A stretch of 64,000 bases of DNA from Altericroceibacterium indicum (GCF_009828105.1 NZ_WTYQ01000006.1:98632-162631), one strand, 5' to 3'; positions 1-9,772 are shown, counted from the stretch's first letter. Numbers and translations are program-made. Notes: generated by a model not told the origin, from the letters alone.

Positions 1-476
1 ATACCCTGTTCGGGGTAAATGAAGAGCCATTTCCAGTCGAGCGCCACAACCTGCACTTCCAGTGGCTTAACATCGGCCGCGACTGCCTGACCCGGCGCCG
101 TGCGGGACAGCGGGCGATAAGGATCAAGGAGATGCGAGCTCACCCAGGTCAATGCGCCAAGGCAGATGATGATGAGCAGCGGCGCCGCCCAGATCACCAG
201 TTCCAACTGGGTCGAATGATCCCATTCCGGTTCGTAGCGGGCATCTTTATTGCTGGCGCGGTATTTCCACGCGAAGAACACGGTCAGAGCCATCACCGGA
301 ATGATGATGATCAGCATCAGCACAACAGAAGCGACCACAAGGTCTCCTTGTTGCTGAGCGACGTCACCGGCCGGGCTGAAGATGATAAGCTTGCTGCAAC
401 CACCGAGCAGAGCGGCAGCGGCAGTGACCAGACTCAGTCCGGCGAGCCTCGAAAAGGAAGGGAGATGTTGGCGCAT
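1..476 (-). CDS. cyoA: Cytochrome o ubiquinol oxidase subunit II (CyoA), 3' end cut off
   Basis: Subunit II of the bo3-type quinol oxidase, a terminal proton-pumping oxidase of the inner membrane. The start at 476 (MRQHLPSF) follows an in-frame stop just upstream, so it is firm. A signal peptide ends in a lipobox LLGGC (Cys near residue 28). Two membrane segments follow (VASVVLMLIIIIPVMAL, then LVIWAAPLLIIICLGAL), then the start of the cupredoxin-like domain with the subunit II signature DWKWLFIYPEQG at the window edge. About 158 of roughly 300-370 residues are visible. The missing CuA ligands that separate CyoA from CoxB lie outside, but the lipobox and the WKWLFIYPEQG block favour CyoA. cyoBCD would be expected to the left. 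The gene is divergent from a MFS gene at 671. Confidence 0.93.
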   Translation of the reverse strand, partial: MRQHLPSFSRLAGLSLVTAAAALLGGCSKLIIFSPAGDVAQQQGDLVVASVVLMLIIIIPVMALTVFFAWKYRASNKDARYEPEWDHSTQLELVIWAAPLLIIICLGALTWVSSHLLDPYRPLSRTAPGQAVAADVKPLEVQVVALDWKWLFIYPEQG

Positions 477-670
477 GGTGCGCCGCCTAGTCTCAGGCAT
501 GATTCTCGCCCATAGGACATTTTGTCCAATGCCCTTGAGCGCGATCAATGACAAAGGAGACGCAATCGCTTGGGCGCCCATGATTCAGGGTGTCCGACTC
601 ACGTGCCCGTCTCAGACATGCTATTGAAGCCTGAGCAGTCGCAACGATCAGATTAGAGTGTGCCGCTATT

Positions 671-1981
671 ATGACGACAACCACTTTCGAGAAGGACGCC
701 CGCGAACTTCACCAGGATGGCCATAAGGTCGAGCCAAGTGAGATCGCTGTTGGTGTTATCATCGGCCGAACGTCGGAGTTCTTTGACTTCTTCGTATTTG
801 CCATCGCATCGGTGCTGGTGTTTCCGCAGCACATCTTCCCTTATGTCGATCCCCTTACCGGCACGCTGTATAGTTTTGCGATTTTTGCACTGGCCTTCAT
901 CGCGCGACCTTTCGGGACATTTATCTTTGGCGCAATCGACCATCGCTATGGCCGCGGCGCAAAGCTGACGACTTCGCTGTTCCTGCTTGGCGGATCGACT
1001 GCAGCCATTGCCTTCCTGCCGGGTTATGAGAGCATTGGCCATCTGGCTGTAACCCTGCTGGCGATTTTCCGCATCGGTCAGGGTCTGGCTCTGGGTGGTT
1101 CATGGGACGGCCTGGCATCGCTTCTGGCGATGAACGCTCCGGAAAAGCATCGTGGCTGGTGGGCCATGGTCCCGCAGCTTGGTGCACCGCTGGGTCTGAT
1201 CGTCGCCAGCTTGCTGTTCATGTTCCTCGTGGCGACACTGCCTGCTGCCGACTTCCTTGAATGGGGCTGGCGCTATCCCTTCTTCGTGGCCTTTGCCATC
1301 AATGTGGTGGCGCTCTTCGCCCGTCTGCGTATCGTGGTGACGCCAGAATATGAGGAACTGTTTGAGCAGCGCGAATTGCAGCCCGCTTCCACTGCCAAGA
1401 CCATTGCGACAAGCTGGCACGGCATTGTCGCCGGCGCCTTTGCCCCGCTGGCCAGTTTTGCCCTGTTCCACATGGTCACCGTGTTCCCACTGTCATGGGT
1501 CTTCCTCTACACCACTGAAATGCCTTCGCAGTTCTTGCTGATCGAAGCGATTGCAGCGGCCATTGGTGTGGTGGCAGTGGTAATTTCCGGTTCATTGGCT
1601 GATCGGATCGGTCGCCGGACATTGCTGGGTTGGTGCGCTGTGGCTATCGGCATCTTTGCCGTGATCGCTCCTTTGCTGCTGAATGCAGGTCGTGCGGGTG
1701 AAATCACCTTTATGTTTGTTGGCTTTGCGCTGCTTGGTCTTTCCTTCGGCCAGTGCTCTGGCGCACTCTCGACCGTCTTCCCGCCGCACCTGCGTTATAC
1801 TGCCTCTGCACTGACATCAGACCTGGCGTGGCTGTTTGGCGCGGGTTTTGCTCCCTTTGTGGCATTGTGGATTTCCAGCACATATGGCCTCGCAGCCAGC
1901 GGTGCCTATCTGCTCTCCGGCGCAGTGGTGACGCTGATCGCGCTGTGGTTCAATCGGGGCCTTGCTCAGCGGATCGAATAA
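671..1981 (+). CDS. MFS transporter divergent from cyoA
   Basis: A 436-residue major facilitator with about 12 hydrophobic segments. The loop 2-3 signature appears as GAIDHRYGRGAK (near residues 85-100) and its second-half copy as GSLADRIGRRTLLG (near residue 305). The N-terminus, about 30 residues with EIAVGVIIGRTSEFFDFF, and the overall pattern resemble the metabolite:H+ symporter branch. The substrate cannot be read from sequence. The ATG at 671 is the first good start. The 194 bp shared with cyoA must hold both promoters. MFS genes of this type are, as far as I recall, a common neighbour of cyoA in alphaproteobacteria. The gene ends at a strong bidirectional terminator. Confidence 0.85.
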   Translation: MTTTTFEKDARELHQDGHKVEPSEIAVGVIIGRTSEFFDFFVFAIASVLVFPQHIFPYVDPLTGTLYSFAIFALAFIARPFGTFIFGAIDHRYGRGAKLTTSLFLLGGSTAAIAFLPGYESIGHLAVTLLAIFRIGQGLALGGSWDGLASLLAMNAPEKHRGWWAMVPQLGAPLGLIVASLLFMFLVATLPAADFLEWGWRYPFFVAFAINVVALFARLRIVVTPEYEELFEQRELQPASTAKTIATSWHGIVAGAFAPLASFALFHMVTVFPLSWVFLYTTEMPSQFLLIEAIAAAIGVVAVVISGSLADRIGRRTLLGWCAVAIGIFAVIAPLLLNAGRAGEITFMFVGFALLGLSFGQCSGALSTVFPPHLRYTASALTSDLAWLFGAGFAPFVALWISSTYGLAASGAYLLSGAVVTLIALWFNRGLAQRIE

Positions 1982-1997
1982 TCCGCCCATTGATCAT

Positions 1998-2041
1998 AAT
2001 AAAAAGCCCGGCAAGCGCTCTGCTTCGCCGGGCTTTTTATT
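1998..2041. terminator. Bidirectional intrinsic terminator
   Basis: A perfect 15-bp inverted repeat (1998-2012 and 2027-2041, core AAAAAGCCCGGC / GCCGGGCTTTTT) with a 14-nt loop. The A-run and T-run ends make it usable from both strands. It lies exactly between the convergent MFS gene and phoD-like gene. Confidence 0.95.
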
Positions 2042-2063
2042 GCCTGCGTCTGTCAGACTGTGC

Positions 2064-3605
2064 TCAGGCGAAACCTAAAGCATCATCTTCATAAGTAAGC
2101 GCACGCAGCGTCTCAACCGGGCTGGCTTCCAGCGTATAATCTGCCACCGCGCGCAATTGCGTGTCCACCCGTTTGGCGCTGACATCGCACAGCGCATAGC
2201 CATTCTGCCGGTTATCGAAGAAATAGCGTTTGCCGGTGCCGTTATAATAGCTGGTTTCCCGGTCATAGCGGTCTTGCCCGCCGCCATCAGAGGAAATGGC
2301 CCCGCATACCAGTTCATTGGCGACAGGTGTTCCGGCCAGATTATGCACAGCGCTGGCCATAAAGGCATGAACATCGCCGCCAATCAGGAATGGATTGCTG
2401 GGGGCACGGCGCAGGATCAGATCATAAAGTCGCTCACGCGCTGCGGTATAACCATCCCATCGGTCTGCCCGATAGGTTTCCTTGCCATCCTGTTCCCAGA
2501 AATAGGGAGTCATCTGGGTGGTCTGGACAATCATGCTCCATCGCGCACCCGCCATACCGAGGCCCCGTGCCAGCCATTCTTCCTGTGTACTCCCCAGCAT
2601 GGTGCGCGAAGGATCGTCCGGTGAACAGGTCGCCCATGGTGCATAATCGTCTTCATAAGGGCAGGGGTGGGGGCTGCGATATTGGCGCGTATCCAGAAGG
2701 TCGAACTGCGCCAGATTGCCGTAAACCGCCCGGCGGTAGAGTTTCATATTGCCCGCTGCATCAGGCCGGGCATCACGGCGCAGTGGCATATTTTCGTAAT
2801 AGGCGCGGTAGGATGCAATCCGGCGATTGTGCATCGCCTCCCCATGTACCGTGGGGGAAGTGTCACCTGCATAGTCATTCACCGTTTCATGATCGTCCCA
2901 GATCATCAGCCAGGGGGCCAGTTGATGCGCCGCCTGAAGATCGGGATCGGTCTTGGTCATCGCATAATAGGCGCGGTAATCATCAAGGCTGAGCGCTTCC
3001 GGGACCGGCATTTTGCGCACGCCATGCTGGCCAGCCACTTCATAGATATAATCACCCACATGGATAATCAGATCCGGCTGCTGCTCGGCCATGTCACGAT
3101 AAGCGGCATAAAACCCGCGCGTATAATTCTGGCAGGAACAGACCGCGAAACGTAAGGAATCAAGCGCTGCGCCATAGAGCGGCGCGGTGCGGGTGCGGCC
3201 CACCGCACTGGTCGCCCCCAGCGCGTGGAAGCGGTAATAATATGCGCGATTGGGTGCCAGGCCAACAGGTTCGGCATGAACAGAATGGCCCCAGTCAGGC
3301 ACGGCCGTCTCGCTGCCCTGTCTTACGATCTTCGTAAATGCCGGATCTTCGGCCACTTCCCATTGCACTTCCACCGGCCACGCCAGCGGCCTGAACAGAT
3401 CAGGTGCAATCCGGGTCCATAGAATCACACTATCGGGCAGGGGATCACCCGAAGCGACACCCAGCTTGAAAGGATAATCAGCTCCCAGTCCAGAAGCGCC
3501 CTTTGCAAAAGCGGGCTGCGCAAGCGTTCCCAGCCCCAGCATTCCGCCCGCTGACAAGCCAAAAAACCCACGCCGACTGATGTCGGGGGCAAAACTCTGG
3601 TCCAT
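2064..3605 (-). CDS. phoD: Alkaline phosphatase D family protein, Tat-exported (PhoD)
   Basis: A periplasmic or secreted phosphodi/monoesterase. The N-terminus carries a twin-arginine signal (DISRRGFFGLSAGG) and an AxA-type cleavage region (AQPAFA). A PhoD N-domain (about residues 35-130) precedes the metallophosphatase domain. The order of motifs is as in the family: CSCQNY (Cys metal ligand), HVGDYIYE, WDDHE and GDVHA. The length of 513 residues is normal for PhoD. The start at 3605 is chosen because AAGGA sits 8 nt upstream and the Tat motif is then properly N-terminal. An upstream in-frame ATG at 3644 would add 13 residues. PhoD genes are classic phosphate-starvation genes. A GTCAC-N4-TTTA-like element lies at 3642-3655 in the leader. 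It is convergent with the MFS gene. Confidence 0.93.
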   Translation of the reverse strand: MDQSFAPDISRRGFFGLSAGGMLGLGTLAQPAFAKGASGLGADYPFKLGVASGDPLPDSVILWTRIAPDLFRPLAWPVEVQWEVAEDPAFTKIVRQGSETAVPDWGHSVHAEPVGLAPNRAYYYRFHALGATSAVGRTRTAPLYGAALDSLRFAVCSCQNYTRGFYAAYRDMAEQQPDLIIHVGDYIYEVAGQHGVRKMPVPEALSLDDYRAYYAMTKTDPDLQAAHQLAPWLMIWDDHETVNDYAGDTSPTVHGEAMHNRRIASYRAYYENMPLRRDARPDAAGNMKLYRRAVYGNLAQFDLLDTRQYRSPHPCPYEDDYAPWATCSPDDPSRTMLGSTQEEWLARGLGMAGARWSMIVQTTQMTPYFWEQDGKETYRADRWDGYTAARERLYDLILRRAPSNPFLIGGDVHAFMASAVHNLAGTPVANELVCGAISSDGGGQDRYDRETSYYNGTGKRYFFDNRQNGYALCDVSAKRVDTQLRAVADYTLEASPVETLRALTYEDDALGFA

Positions 3606-3750
3606 TGCGTCCATCCTTCGGTTTGATGCCAGTGACCTGTTCATAAAATTGTGACCGGATTGGGACAGCGCCAGAAGAATTGCTTTTCTGTCCCCATTGC
3701 CGATAGGAATAGGCTTGGGAAACGGATGTCACGTGCTGAAAGGCCAAGGA

Positions 3751-5076
3751 ATGCAACAGGGCCGCTGGAAATGGTTTGGCACGCATCGCCTGACTGGATT
3801 GGGGTTGGCGGGGCTTGCCTTGCTGCTGCTCGTCAGTGTGGCTGCGGTGCAGTTTCTGGCCAGCATCCTGTTCTATGATGCGATAGACCGGCAGACGATC
3901 CGGGGCGATCATGCCCGCCGGGTGGCAGAGCTTCTGGTGGTGAGCGATCGGCTCTATCAGCGCGATCCATCCGCCACCGCGCAGACCATGACCACGCGGC
4001 ATCTCGAAACCCATATTTCCACTCAGCCCGCCATTACGCGTTCGGGCAGCAACCATGATGTGACTGAAATCGCCCGGCAGATTGTCGAATGGGAGCCATC
4101 ACTGGGTGGCCGGGAACTGTTTCTCGATGCAGCCCACAAGCAGGGGGGCGGGCGCGATCTGGTCGGTTCGATGCAATTGGCCCATGGCCAATGGCTCAAT
4201 TTCCGCTCTCCGGATATTTCTTCCGGTTGGCCAGTGGCCTTCCGTGCAACCATGATGACGCTGCTAATTTCGCTGCTGTCGATCGTCATTGCGATGCTCG
4301 CCCTCCAGCGCCTGACCCGCCCGCTCAGGCAATTGAGCGCAGCGATGGACGCTTTTGAACATGGCCAGGCCTTGAGAATCGAGGAGGATGGGCCGGCGGA
4401 TTTGCGTGAGCTGGCGCGTTCGTTCAATTCGATGCAGGCGCGGATTTCCGGGCTTGAGAGCGATCAGGCCAAATCATGGGAAGCCATCAGCCATGATCTG
4501 CGCACCCCGCTCAGCCGTTTGCAAATGGCCTCGGGTTTTGTGGAAGAGAACGACATTGCCCGGATCGTGAGTTCCAGCGCCGGTGAAATGGAAGCGCTGC
4601 TCAATTCGCTGCAATCCTTCCTGCGCGCGCAGCACCTGGCCAGTGAGGCGGAGGAGCTGGATCTGGCAGAACTGATCCGCACCCTGCCAGCCTTTGACCA
4701 TGCTTCAGTCCACCTTGAAGCCCCTGACGATACGCACGTTAAAAGCTACCGTGACCCCTTGGCTCTGGCGCTTAACCCTTTGATTGAAAACGCGCTTCAA
4801 TATGGGGACAGCGCGGAGATCCATCTGCTGAAAGGGGAAAATGGCTGGGAGATCACGATCAGTGATCACGGGCCGGGCCTGCCGGAAGATTGCTTTACCA
4901 AAGTGCTCGATCCCTTCTTCCGTGTGGATGAAGCCAGAGCGCGCAACACGCCCGGCTTCGGCCTCGGCATCCCCACCGCCCACCGCCTGCTAGAACGCTT
5001 CGGCGGATCGCTCCATTTTGCCAATCAGGCAGGCGGTGGTCTGGTGGTGCGGGTCAAGGTGCCGCTGGCGGAGTGA
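3751..5076 (+). CDS. Sensor histidine kinase, EnvZ/CpxA type, orphan
   Basis: An inner-membrane sensor kinase of 441 residues. TM1 is near residues 16-40, the periplasmic sensor region is about 40-160 and TM2 is about 165-190. A HAMP linker follows (RLTRPLRQLSAAMDAF). The HisKA box is EAISHDLRTPLSRL with phospho-acceptor His near 248. The ATPase domain has N box NPLIENALQYG, G1 SDHGPGLP and G2 GFGLGI. The start at 3751 (MQQGRWKW) is preceded by AAAGG at 7 nt. An in-frame ATG at 3697 lacks this. No response-regulator gene is next to it, so it is an orphan here. Its last 23 bp overlap the 3' end of the convergent MFS gene. The stimulus is unknown. Confidence 0.9.
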   Translation: MQQGRWKWFGTHRLTGLGLAGLALLLLVSVAAVQFLASILFYDAIDRQTIRGDHARRVAELLVVSDRLYQRDPSATAQTMTTRHLETHISTQPAITRSGSNHDVTEIARQIVEWEPSLGGRELFLDAAHKQGGGRDLVGSMQLAHGQWLNFRSPDISSGWPVAFRATMMTLLISLLSIVIAMLALQRLTRPLRQLSAAMDAFEHGQALRIEEDGPADLRELARSFNSMQARISGLESDQAKSWEAISHDLRTPLSRLQMASGFVEENDIARIVSSSAGEMEALLNSLQSFLRAQHLASEAEELDLAELIRTLPAFDHASVHLEAPDDTHVKSYRDPLALALNPLIENALQYGDSAEIHLLKGENGWEITISDHGPGLPEDCFTKVLDPFFRVDEARARNTPGFGLGIPTAHRLLERFGGSLHFANQAGGGLVVRVKVPLAE

Positions 5077-6358
5077 TTTCGGCCACCCAGTCGCGGCGGA
5101 GGAACGGCCCGGCGCAGGCGGTCAACAATGCCGCTACGGCATAGAGTGAGAGGGAATAGAGCATCGAATATCTGAGGGCTTCTGCGCCATAAATGGGGGT
5201 CAGCGCCGTGGAGAGCGCGCCCAGCGCGTAGATTCCGCCGCCAATTCCGATGAGATTGTTGATCAGCAGGAAGAGAGCCGACGCGGTGGAGCGGGCGGGG
5301 GGCGGCACAAGGTGTTGAACGGCCGTCAAGACCGGGCCGAGCCAGACATAAGCCATGGCTTGCGGAATGAGGAACAGCGCGAAGGCGGCCCACACATTCG
5401 AGGTGTAAATTCCCCCGGAAAACAGCGGAACACCAATGAAAAAGGCCGAGGCCGGAACCCAGGCGTAGAAGGCCTTATCGCGTGTGCCGAGCCTGTCAGC
5501 CAGCCAGCCCCCGGCCAGCATTCCCGCCACCCCGCCAAGCAGCATCACCGCGCCAATGAATTGCGAGGTTTGCACCAGATCGAGGCCGAAACTGCGCTGG
5601 AGTAAACTCGGCAGCCAGAAGGCGAGACCATAGCCCAGCATGGAGCTGCAAGCCGCGCCGAAAGACAGGAACCAGAAGGAGGGTTTACGTGCCAAAAGCC
5701 GCACAATCTGGCCAAATTGGGGGCTGTCCGGGGCATTTTCAGAAGCAAGGCGAGGGCGGTCTTTGACGATCAGTTTGAACGGTATGGCAATGACCAGACC
5801 GGCCAATCCGACCACGAAAAAGGCCGTCCGCCAGTCAATTTGCGCGGCGATATAGCCCCCGGCCAAAACGCCTATGGTAGACCCCAGAGGGATGCCCAGT
5901 GAATAGATAGAAAGCGCGAAAGCCCGCCGTTTTGAGGGGAAATAATCCCCAATCACGGCATAGCTTGGGGCCACCCCGCCAGCCTCCCCCACACCCACAC
6001 CCAAGCGAGACAGAAAGAGGCCAGTAAAGGACACAGCGGTGCCACAAAGCGCTGTAAAGCCGCTCCATATCATCAGCGACCCGGTAATCACCCAACTCCG
6101 GCTCGTTTTGTCCGCCAGCCATGCCAAGGGCACCCCAAGGACCGAATAAAGGACCGCAAAAGCCACCCCGCCAAGCAGGCCCATCTCAGCATCGCTCAGA
6201 TCGAGATCAGCCTGAATGGGCGCGGCCAGAATGGACAGGATCTGCCGGTCAACAAAATTGAAAATGTAGACCAGCAGCAGCATCGCCAGCACCAGATTTG
6301 GCCGGGCGGTTTTGAACGAAGGGGATGGGGAGGCGATACCAGCGGCCGGGCTTTCCAT
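5054..6358 (-). CDS. Spinster-type MFS transporter
   Basis: A 434-residue major facilitator, the last gene of a leftward operon: TonB receptor, alpha/beta hydrolase, this gene. The signatures are NFVDRQILSILAAPIQADLDLSDAEMG cut short here as NFVDRQILSILAAPI and GLLGGVAFAVLYSVLGVPLA (each within the first TM pair), ADKTSRSW in loop 2-3, and SRLGVGVGEAG in TM4. These are typical of the spinster-like branch that is abundant in sphingomonads. The start at 6358 (MESPAAG) lies 1 nt after the hydrolase stop, which suggests translational coupling. An upstream in-frame start at 6415 would run 57 nt into the hydrolase gene. The transported compound is presumably the product of the hydrolase (inference). 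Confidence 0.87.
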   Translation of the reverse strand: MESPAAGIASPSPSFKTARPNLVLAMLLLVYIFNFVDRQILSILAAPIQADLDLSDAEMGLLGGVAFAVLYSVLGVPLAWLADKTSRSWVITGSLMIWSGFTALCGTAVSFTGLFLSRLGVGVGEAGGVAPSYAVIGDYFPSKRRAFALSIYSLGIPLGSTIGVLAGGYIAAQIDWRTAFFVVGLAGLVIAIPFKLIVKDRPRLASENAPDSPQFGQIVRLLARKPSFWFLSFGAACSSMLGYGLAFWLPSLLQRSFGLDLVQTSQFIGAVMLLGGVAGMLAGGWLADRLGTRDKAFYAWVPASAFFIGVPLFSGGIYTSNVWAAFALFLIPQAMAYVWLGPVLTAVQHLVPPPARSTASALFLLINNLIGIGGGIYALGALSTALTPIYGAEALRYSMLYSLSLYAVAALLTACAGPFLRRDWVAEITPPAAP

Positions 6359-6359
6359 A

Positions 6360-7229
6360 TCAGTGCACCTGTTCAGCAAGGAAGGGCAGGATAGCATCAA
6401 GCGCTGCCGGTTCATTCAGGATCGGGGCGTGGCCGACATGGGGTATCTCCACCGCATCAAACGGTCCGGAGTGGCGGCGGCCCATTTCTGCGACTGTCTG
6501 GGCAGAGAGCAGGTCTGAAATGCCACCCCGGATCACCAGCGTCGGGATGGATTGCAATCCATCCCACAAGGGCCAGAGATCAGGCGGGACAGTGCTGGGA
6601 TTTTCACCGTTCATGCTCTCGGCAATCGCCGGATCATAGGCAAAGCTGATCGTGCCATTCGGATTTTGGATGCAGGTCCGCTGGGCGAAAGCCAGCCAGT
6701 CACCGGGGCCATAGTGGGGGAAGGCGGGGGCATTGCTGATGGCGATCCGCTGAGCGGCTTCGTCCCAATTGGCCATTTCCTTGCCGGGGCTGACATAGCC
6801 TTGAATGCGCGCAATGCCTTCAGCTTCGAGCACCGGGCCGATATCGTTCAAGACCATGGCGCTGACACGTTCGGGCTGCATGGCGGCCATCACCATCGCC
6901 ATCAGCCCGCCCATGGATGTGCCAATCACGCCAAACTGGGCAATGCCAAGCTCCCCCAGCAAAGCTAACATGTCCTGCACATAGATATCGGGCCGATAAT
7001 TGGACGCATCGCTATCCCATTGCGACAATCCGCGCCCCCTCTGATCCGGCACAATCAGGCGATAGGCCCCCGCCAGATGTTCCGCCAAAGGTTCAAAATC
7101 AGCGCTATTGCGGGTGAGGCCATGCATCAGGAGGAGCGCCGGCGCACCATTGTCATCGGCCCGATAGTCACGCGCGGCTAGCTCCAGCCTGCCATCGGCA
7201 GAACGGTATCGGTGGAGGCGGTAGGACAT
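6360..7229 (-). CDS. Alpha/beta-fold hydrolase
   Basis: A 289-residue soluble serine hydrolase without a signal peptide, so cytoplasmic. The oxyanion block LLLMHGLTRNSADF is near residue 35. The nucleophile elbow is GTSMGG (Ser near 105), the acid is probably the Asp in GGISDLLS, and the catalytic His is in PHVGHAP (near 267). The family includes esterases, C-C bond hydrolases and lactonases; the sequence alone does not separate them. It sits between a TonB receptor (95 nt upstream) and a MFS gene (1 nt downstream), so a role in processing an imported ester-like compound is likely. Confidence 0.88.
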   Translation of the reverse strand: MSYRLHRYRSADGRLELAARDYRADDNGAPALLLMHGLTRNSADFEPLAEHLAGAYRLIVPDQRGRGLSQWDSDASNYRPDIYVQDMLALLGELGIAQFGVIGTSMGGLMAMVMAAMQPERVSAMVLNDIGPVLEAEGIARIQGYVSPGKEMANWDEAAQRIAISNAPAFPHYGPGDWLAFAQRTCIQNPNGTISFAYDPAIAESMNGENPSTVPPDLWPLWDGLQSIPTLVIRGGISDLLSAQTVAEMGRRHSGPFDAVEIPHVGHAPILNEPAALDAILPFLAEQVH

Positions 7230-7324
7230 GCAGTAAGCTCCGGCATTATTGAGGGCGACGCGAAGGGCTCAGGCTTATGAGGCGACTGGCGGGAGGAGAG
7301 GACACCCGCCAGCCTTATGCCGCC

Positions 7325-9706
7325 TCAAAAAGCCAGCGTTGCGGTGACAAATATCTGACGTGGATTGCCGTAGAAGGCTGTCAAAGTGCCTTCCTTGCCC
7401 AATGTCGGGATCAGATCGCCTTCTGAATTACGCAGAATTTCCCCCGTCACCGGATTGGCAGAGATAAACGTATATCCTGAGGTCTTGTATCTCTTGTCGG
7501 TCAGATTCTTGCCATGCAGGCCGATGCTCCAGCGATCATCAGGCGCGGTGTAGATGATGCTGGCATCGAGCAGCGCATAACCATCCTGATCGATATAGGG
7601 ATTGGGAATTTCAAACTGATAGGTCTTGGAACGATAGGATAGGGTTGAGCCAAGATAGATGTCCCCGGCCCCGATCGGCGCGGTGTAGCTGAGTGTGCCG
7701 CTGGCGGTCCATGCAGGGGTGTTCTGCACCTTGCGATAATCGGCCACATCCACCGGCCCTTGCCCGGCGATCTGCGTGATATATTCCTTATATTTCGCAT
7801 CGATATAGCCGACCGATCCGGAAAAGCGCAGCTCATCGCCCATGCTCGCCATATCCTGCGCAAGCCGGGCGTTGGTTTCAAATTCCACCCCCTGAAAGCG
7901 GGCCTTCCCGGCATTGGTAATCACCCCGCAGAAGGTCGCAATGCCGCCCACTGTGCAACCCGAAGAACCGGGGATCTGCACATCCTTATAGTCCATACGG
8001 AAAGCCGCGAGCGCAACATACAGCGCGCCATTCATCAGGCTGCCTTTATATCCCAGCTCATAGGAATCGACCGTTTCCGGCTTAAAGCTCAGGAATTTGG
8101 CGATTTCCGCGTCATCCAGCGTGCCGTTATCATCAAGGTCGGGCGCGTTGACCCCCACACCGCGCGGATCAAACCCGCCGCCTTTGAAGCCTTGTGAGAA
8201 GGAGGCGTAGATATTCTGGTCCGGGGTCGGCTTGAAGCTGAGCGACACGCGCGGGGTGAATTTGTTGAAGGTTTCAGAACCGGAAAAATCGGTGCTGGGC
8301 GTCCCGAAGGCGACACCTTCCCCGCCAAAGACAGGCGATCCGCCGCCGAGATAATTCTGCCGCAGAATATTCGCGCTGCGCTTATCCCAAGTATAGCGGC
8401 CACCGATCGACAGGCTCCATTGATCAGTGAAATCATAGGTGAAATCACCAAAGATGGCGAACGTCTTGGTATCGACATCGGCCTGTGTGAAAGCCGTCAA
8501 ACCGGCCAGCGTGGTAAACAGCCTGACATCAAATTGCGTATCGGCAGAGGCATCGAGAAAATAGCCCCCGAGCAGGCCGGAAAATTTGCCGCCATTGTCC
8601 CATAAAAGCTGCAATTCCTGGCTGAACTGCTTGTTTTTATAAATCGCGGGCACATCCACATCGACGGCCGGCAAAGCATCGAAATCAATCGGGGATGCGC
8701 TGCTATCCTTGCGCCATGCGGTGATGGAACGCAGCGTCAGCGCATCGCTCAGCTCCATGCTCCCATTCATCGCCAGACCATAGGCTTCGACATATTGCGT
8801 CGGATCATTCAGCCCGCCGCGTGTGTCATAGACATCTTCGAGCACGGGCGCGTCTGACACAAAGGCCGGGATCAAGCGGTGTCCACCCCGGCTATTGCTG
8901 TTATCCTTGGTATAATCGCCGGAAATACGAAGCTGGAATGGGCCGCCTTTCTGCCCCAATTCCACCGTGCCACGCGCGGCCCATATGTCCTTATTGTAAT
9001 TGTCTTCACCCGTAGTGAGATTTTTGCCGAAGCCACCACGTGACAGGCGCGCGCCCGATGCACCGATCCGCACAGTGTCAGACAAGGGCGTGGACATAGT
9101 CACCACCCCATCGGCCTGATCGTACGATCCATAGGTAGCGCGCACCTTGAGGGAAAATTCATCCGGCAGCGGCCGGGTGACATATTTTACCGCGCCGCCA
9201 ATCGTGTTGCGGCCATAGAGCGTGCCCTGCGGACCGCGCAAAACTTCAATCCGTTCCACATCATAAATATCCAGCACGGCGGCTTGCGGGCGGTTGAGAT
9301 AGACATCATCGAGATAGATGCCGACGCCCTGTTCAAACCCCGACACCGGGTCTTGCTGCCCGATCCCGCGAATGAAGGCCGAAAGGGTGGAATTGGTGCC
9401 GCGTGATGGCTCCAGCGTGACATTGGGCGCCATCTGCGCAAGATCGGTAATGTCGCTGGCGCCGCTTTCAGCAAGCTGAGCGCCGCTGAATGTCGTCACC
9501 GCCACAGGCACATCGACGAGCCGCTCCTCCCGCCGCCTTGCCGTAACGATGATTTCGCCACCATTTTCATTGCTGCTGGCGGCCTGCGCACTGTCACCCG
9601 GATCAACTTGCGCATGGGCCGGGTTGGTGACGATCATGGTCCCCGCCAGAGCGCTCCCCAACATCCACGCATGGCGCTGGCCTGCGAAAAAACGCGCTTT
9701 CATCAT
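7325..9706 (-). CDS. TonB-dependent receptor
   Basis: An outer-membrane active transporter of 793 residues with a signal peptide ending near PAHAQ (residue 33). The TonB box is EIIVTARRREERL (about 51-63). The plug domain follows, with FIRGIGQQDP and the ERIEVLRGPQGTLYGRNTIGG block (given here as LRGPQGTLYGRNTIGG). The rest is a beta barrel ending in an aromatic residue (TLAF). There is no STN domain, so no sigma-factor signalling is expected. It leads a leftward operon with a hydrolase and a MFS gene and is divergent from a TetR regulator. The substrate is unknown; the type is the general sphingomonad receptor often tied to aromatic or terpenoid compounds. Confidence 0.92.
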   Translation of the reverse strand: MMKARFFAGQRHAWMLGSALAGTMIVTNPAHAQVDPGDSAQAASSNENGGEIIVTARRREERLVDVPVAVTTFSGAQLAESGASDITDLAQMAPNVTLEPSRGTNSTLSAFIRGIGQQDPVSGFEQGVGIYLDDVYLNRPQAAVLDIYDVERIEVLRGPQGTLYGRNTIGGAVKYVTRPLPDEFSLKVRATYGSYDQADGVVTMSTPLSDTVRIGASGARLSRGGFGKNLTTGEDNYNKDIWAARGTVELGQKGGPFQLRISGDYTKDNSNSRGGHRLIPAFVSDAPVLEDVYDTRGGLNDPTQYVEAYGLAMNGSMELSDALTLRSITAWRKDSSASPIDFDALPAVDVDVPAIYKNKQFSQELQLLWDNGGKFSGLLGGYFLDASADTQFDVRLFTTLAGLTAFTQADVDTKTFAIFGDFTYDFTDQWSLSIGGRYTWDKRSANILRQNYLGGGSPVFGGEGVAFGTPSTDFSGSETFNKFTPRVSLSFKPTPDQNIYASFSQGFKGGGFDPRGVGVNAPDLDDNGTLDDAEIAKFLSFKPETVDSYELGYKGSLMNGALYVALAAFRMDYKDVQIPGSSGCTVGGIATFCGVITNAGKARFQGVEFETNARLAQDMASMGDELRFSGSVGYIDAKYKEYITQIAGQGPVDVADYRKVQNTPAWTASGTLSYTAPIGAGDIYLGSTLSYRSKTYQFEIPNPYIDQDGYALLDASIIYTAPDDRWSIGLHGKNLTDKRYKTSGYTFISANPVTGEILRNSEGDLIPTLGKEGTLTAFYGNPRQIFVTATLAF

Positions 9707-9754
9707 CCTGTACTCCCACGAATATTTGTTTTTATGCGGTGCAGTCTATTGAAT

Positions 9755-9772
9755 GTTGAACCATCTTTCAAC
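9755..9772. promoter_or_regulatory. Candidate TetR operator
   Basis: An inverted repeat GTTGAA-N6-TTCAAC in the 111-bp region between the TonB receptor operon (leftward) and the TetR gene (rightward). The position and symmetry suit autoregulation and control of the divergent operon. A partial extra copy of the half-site (TTGAATGTTGAA) adjoins it. Confidence 0.45.
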
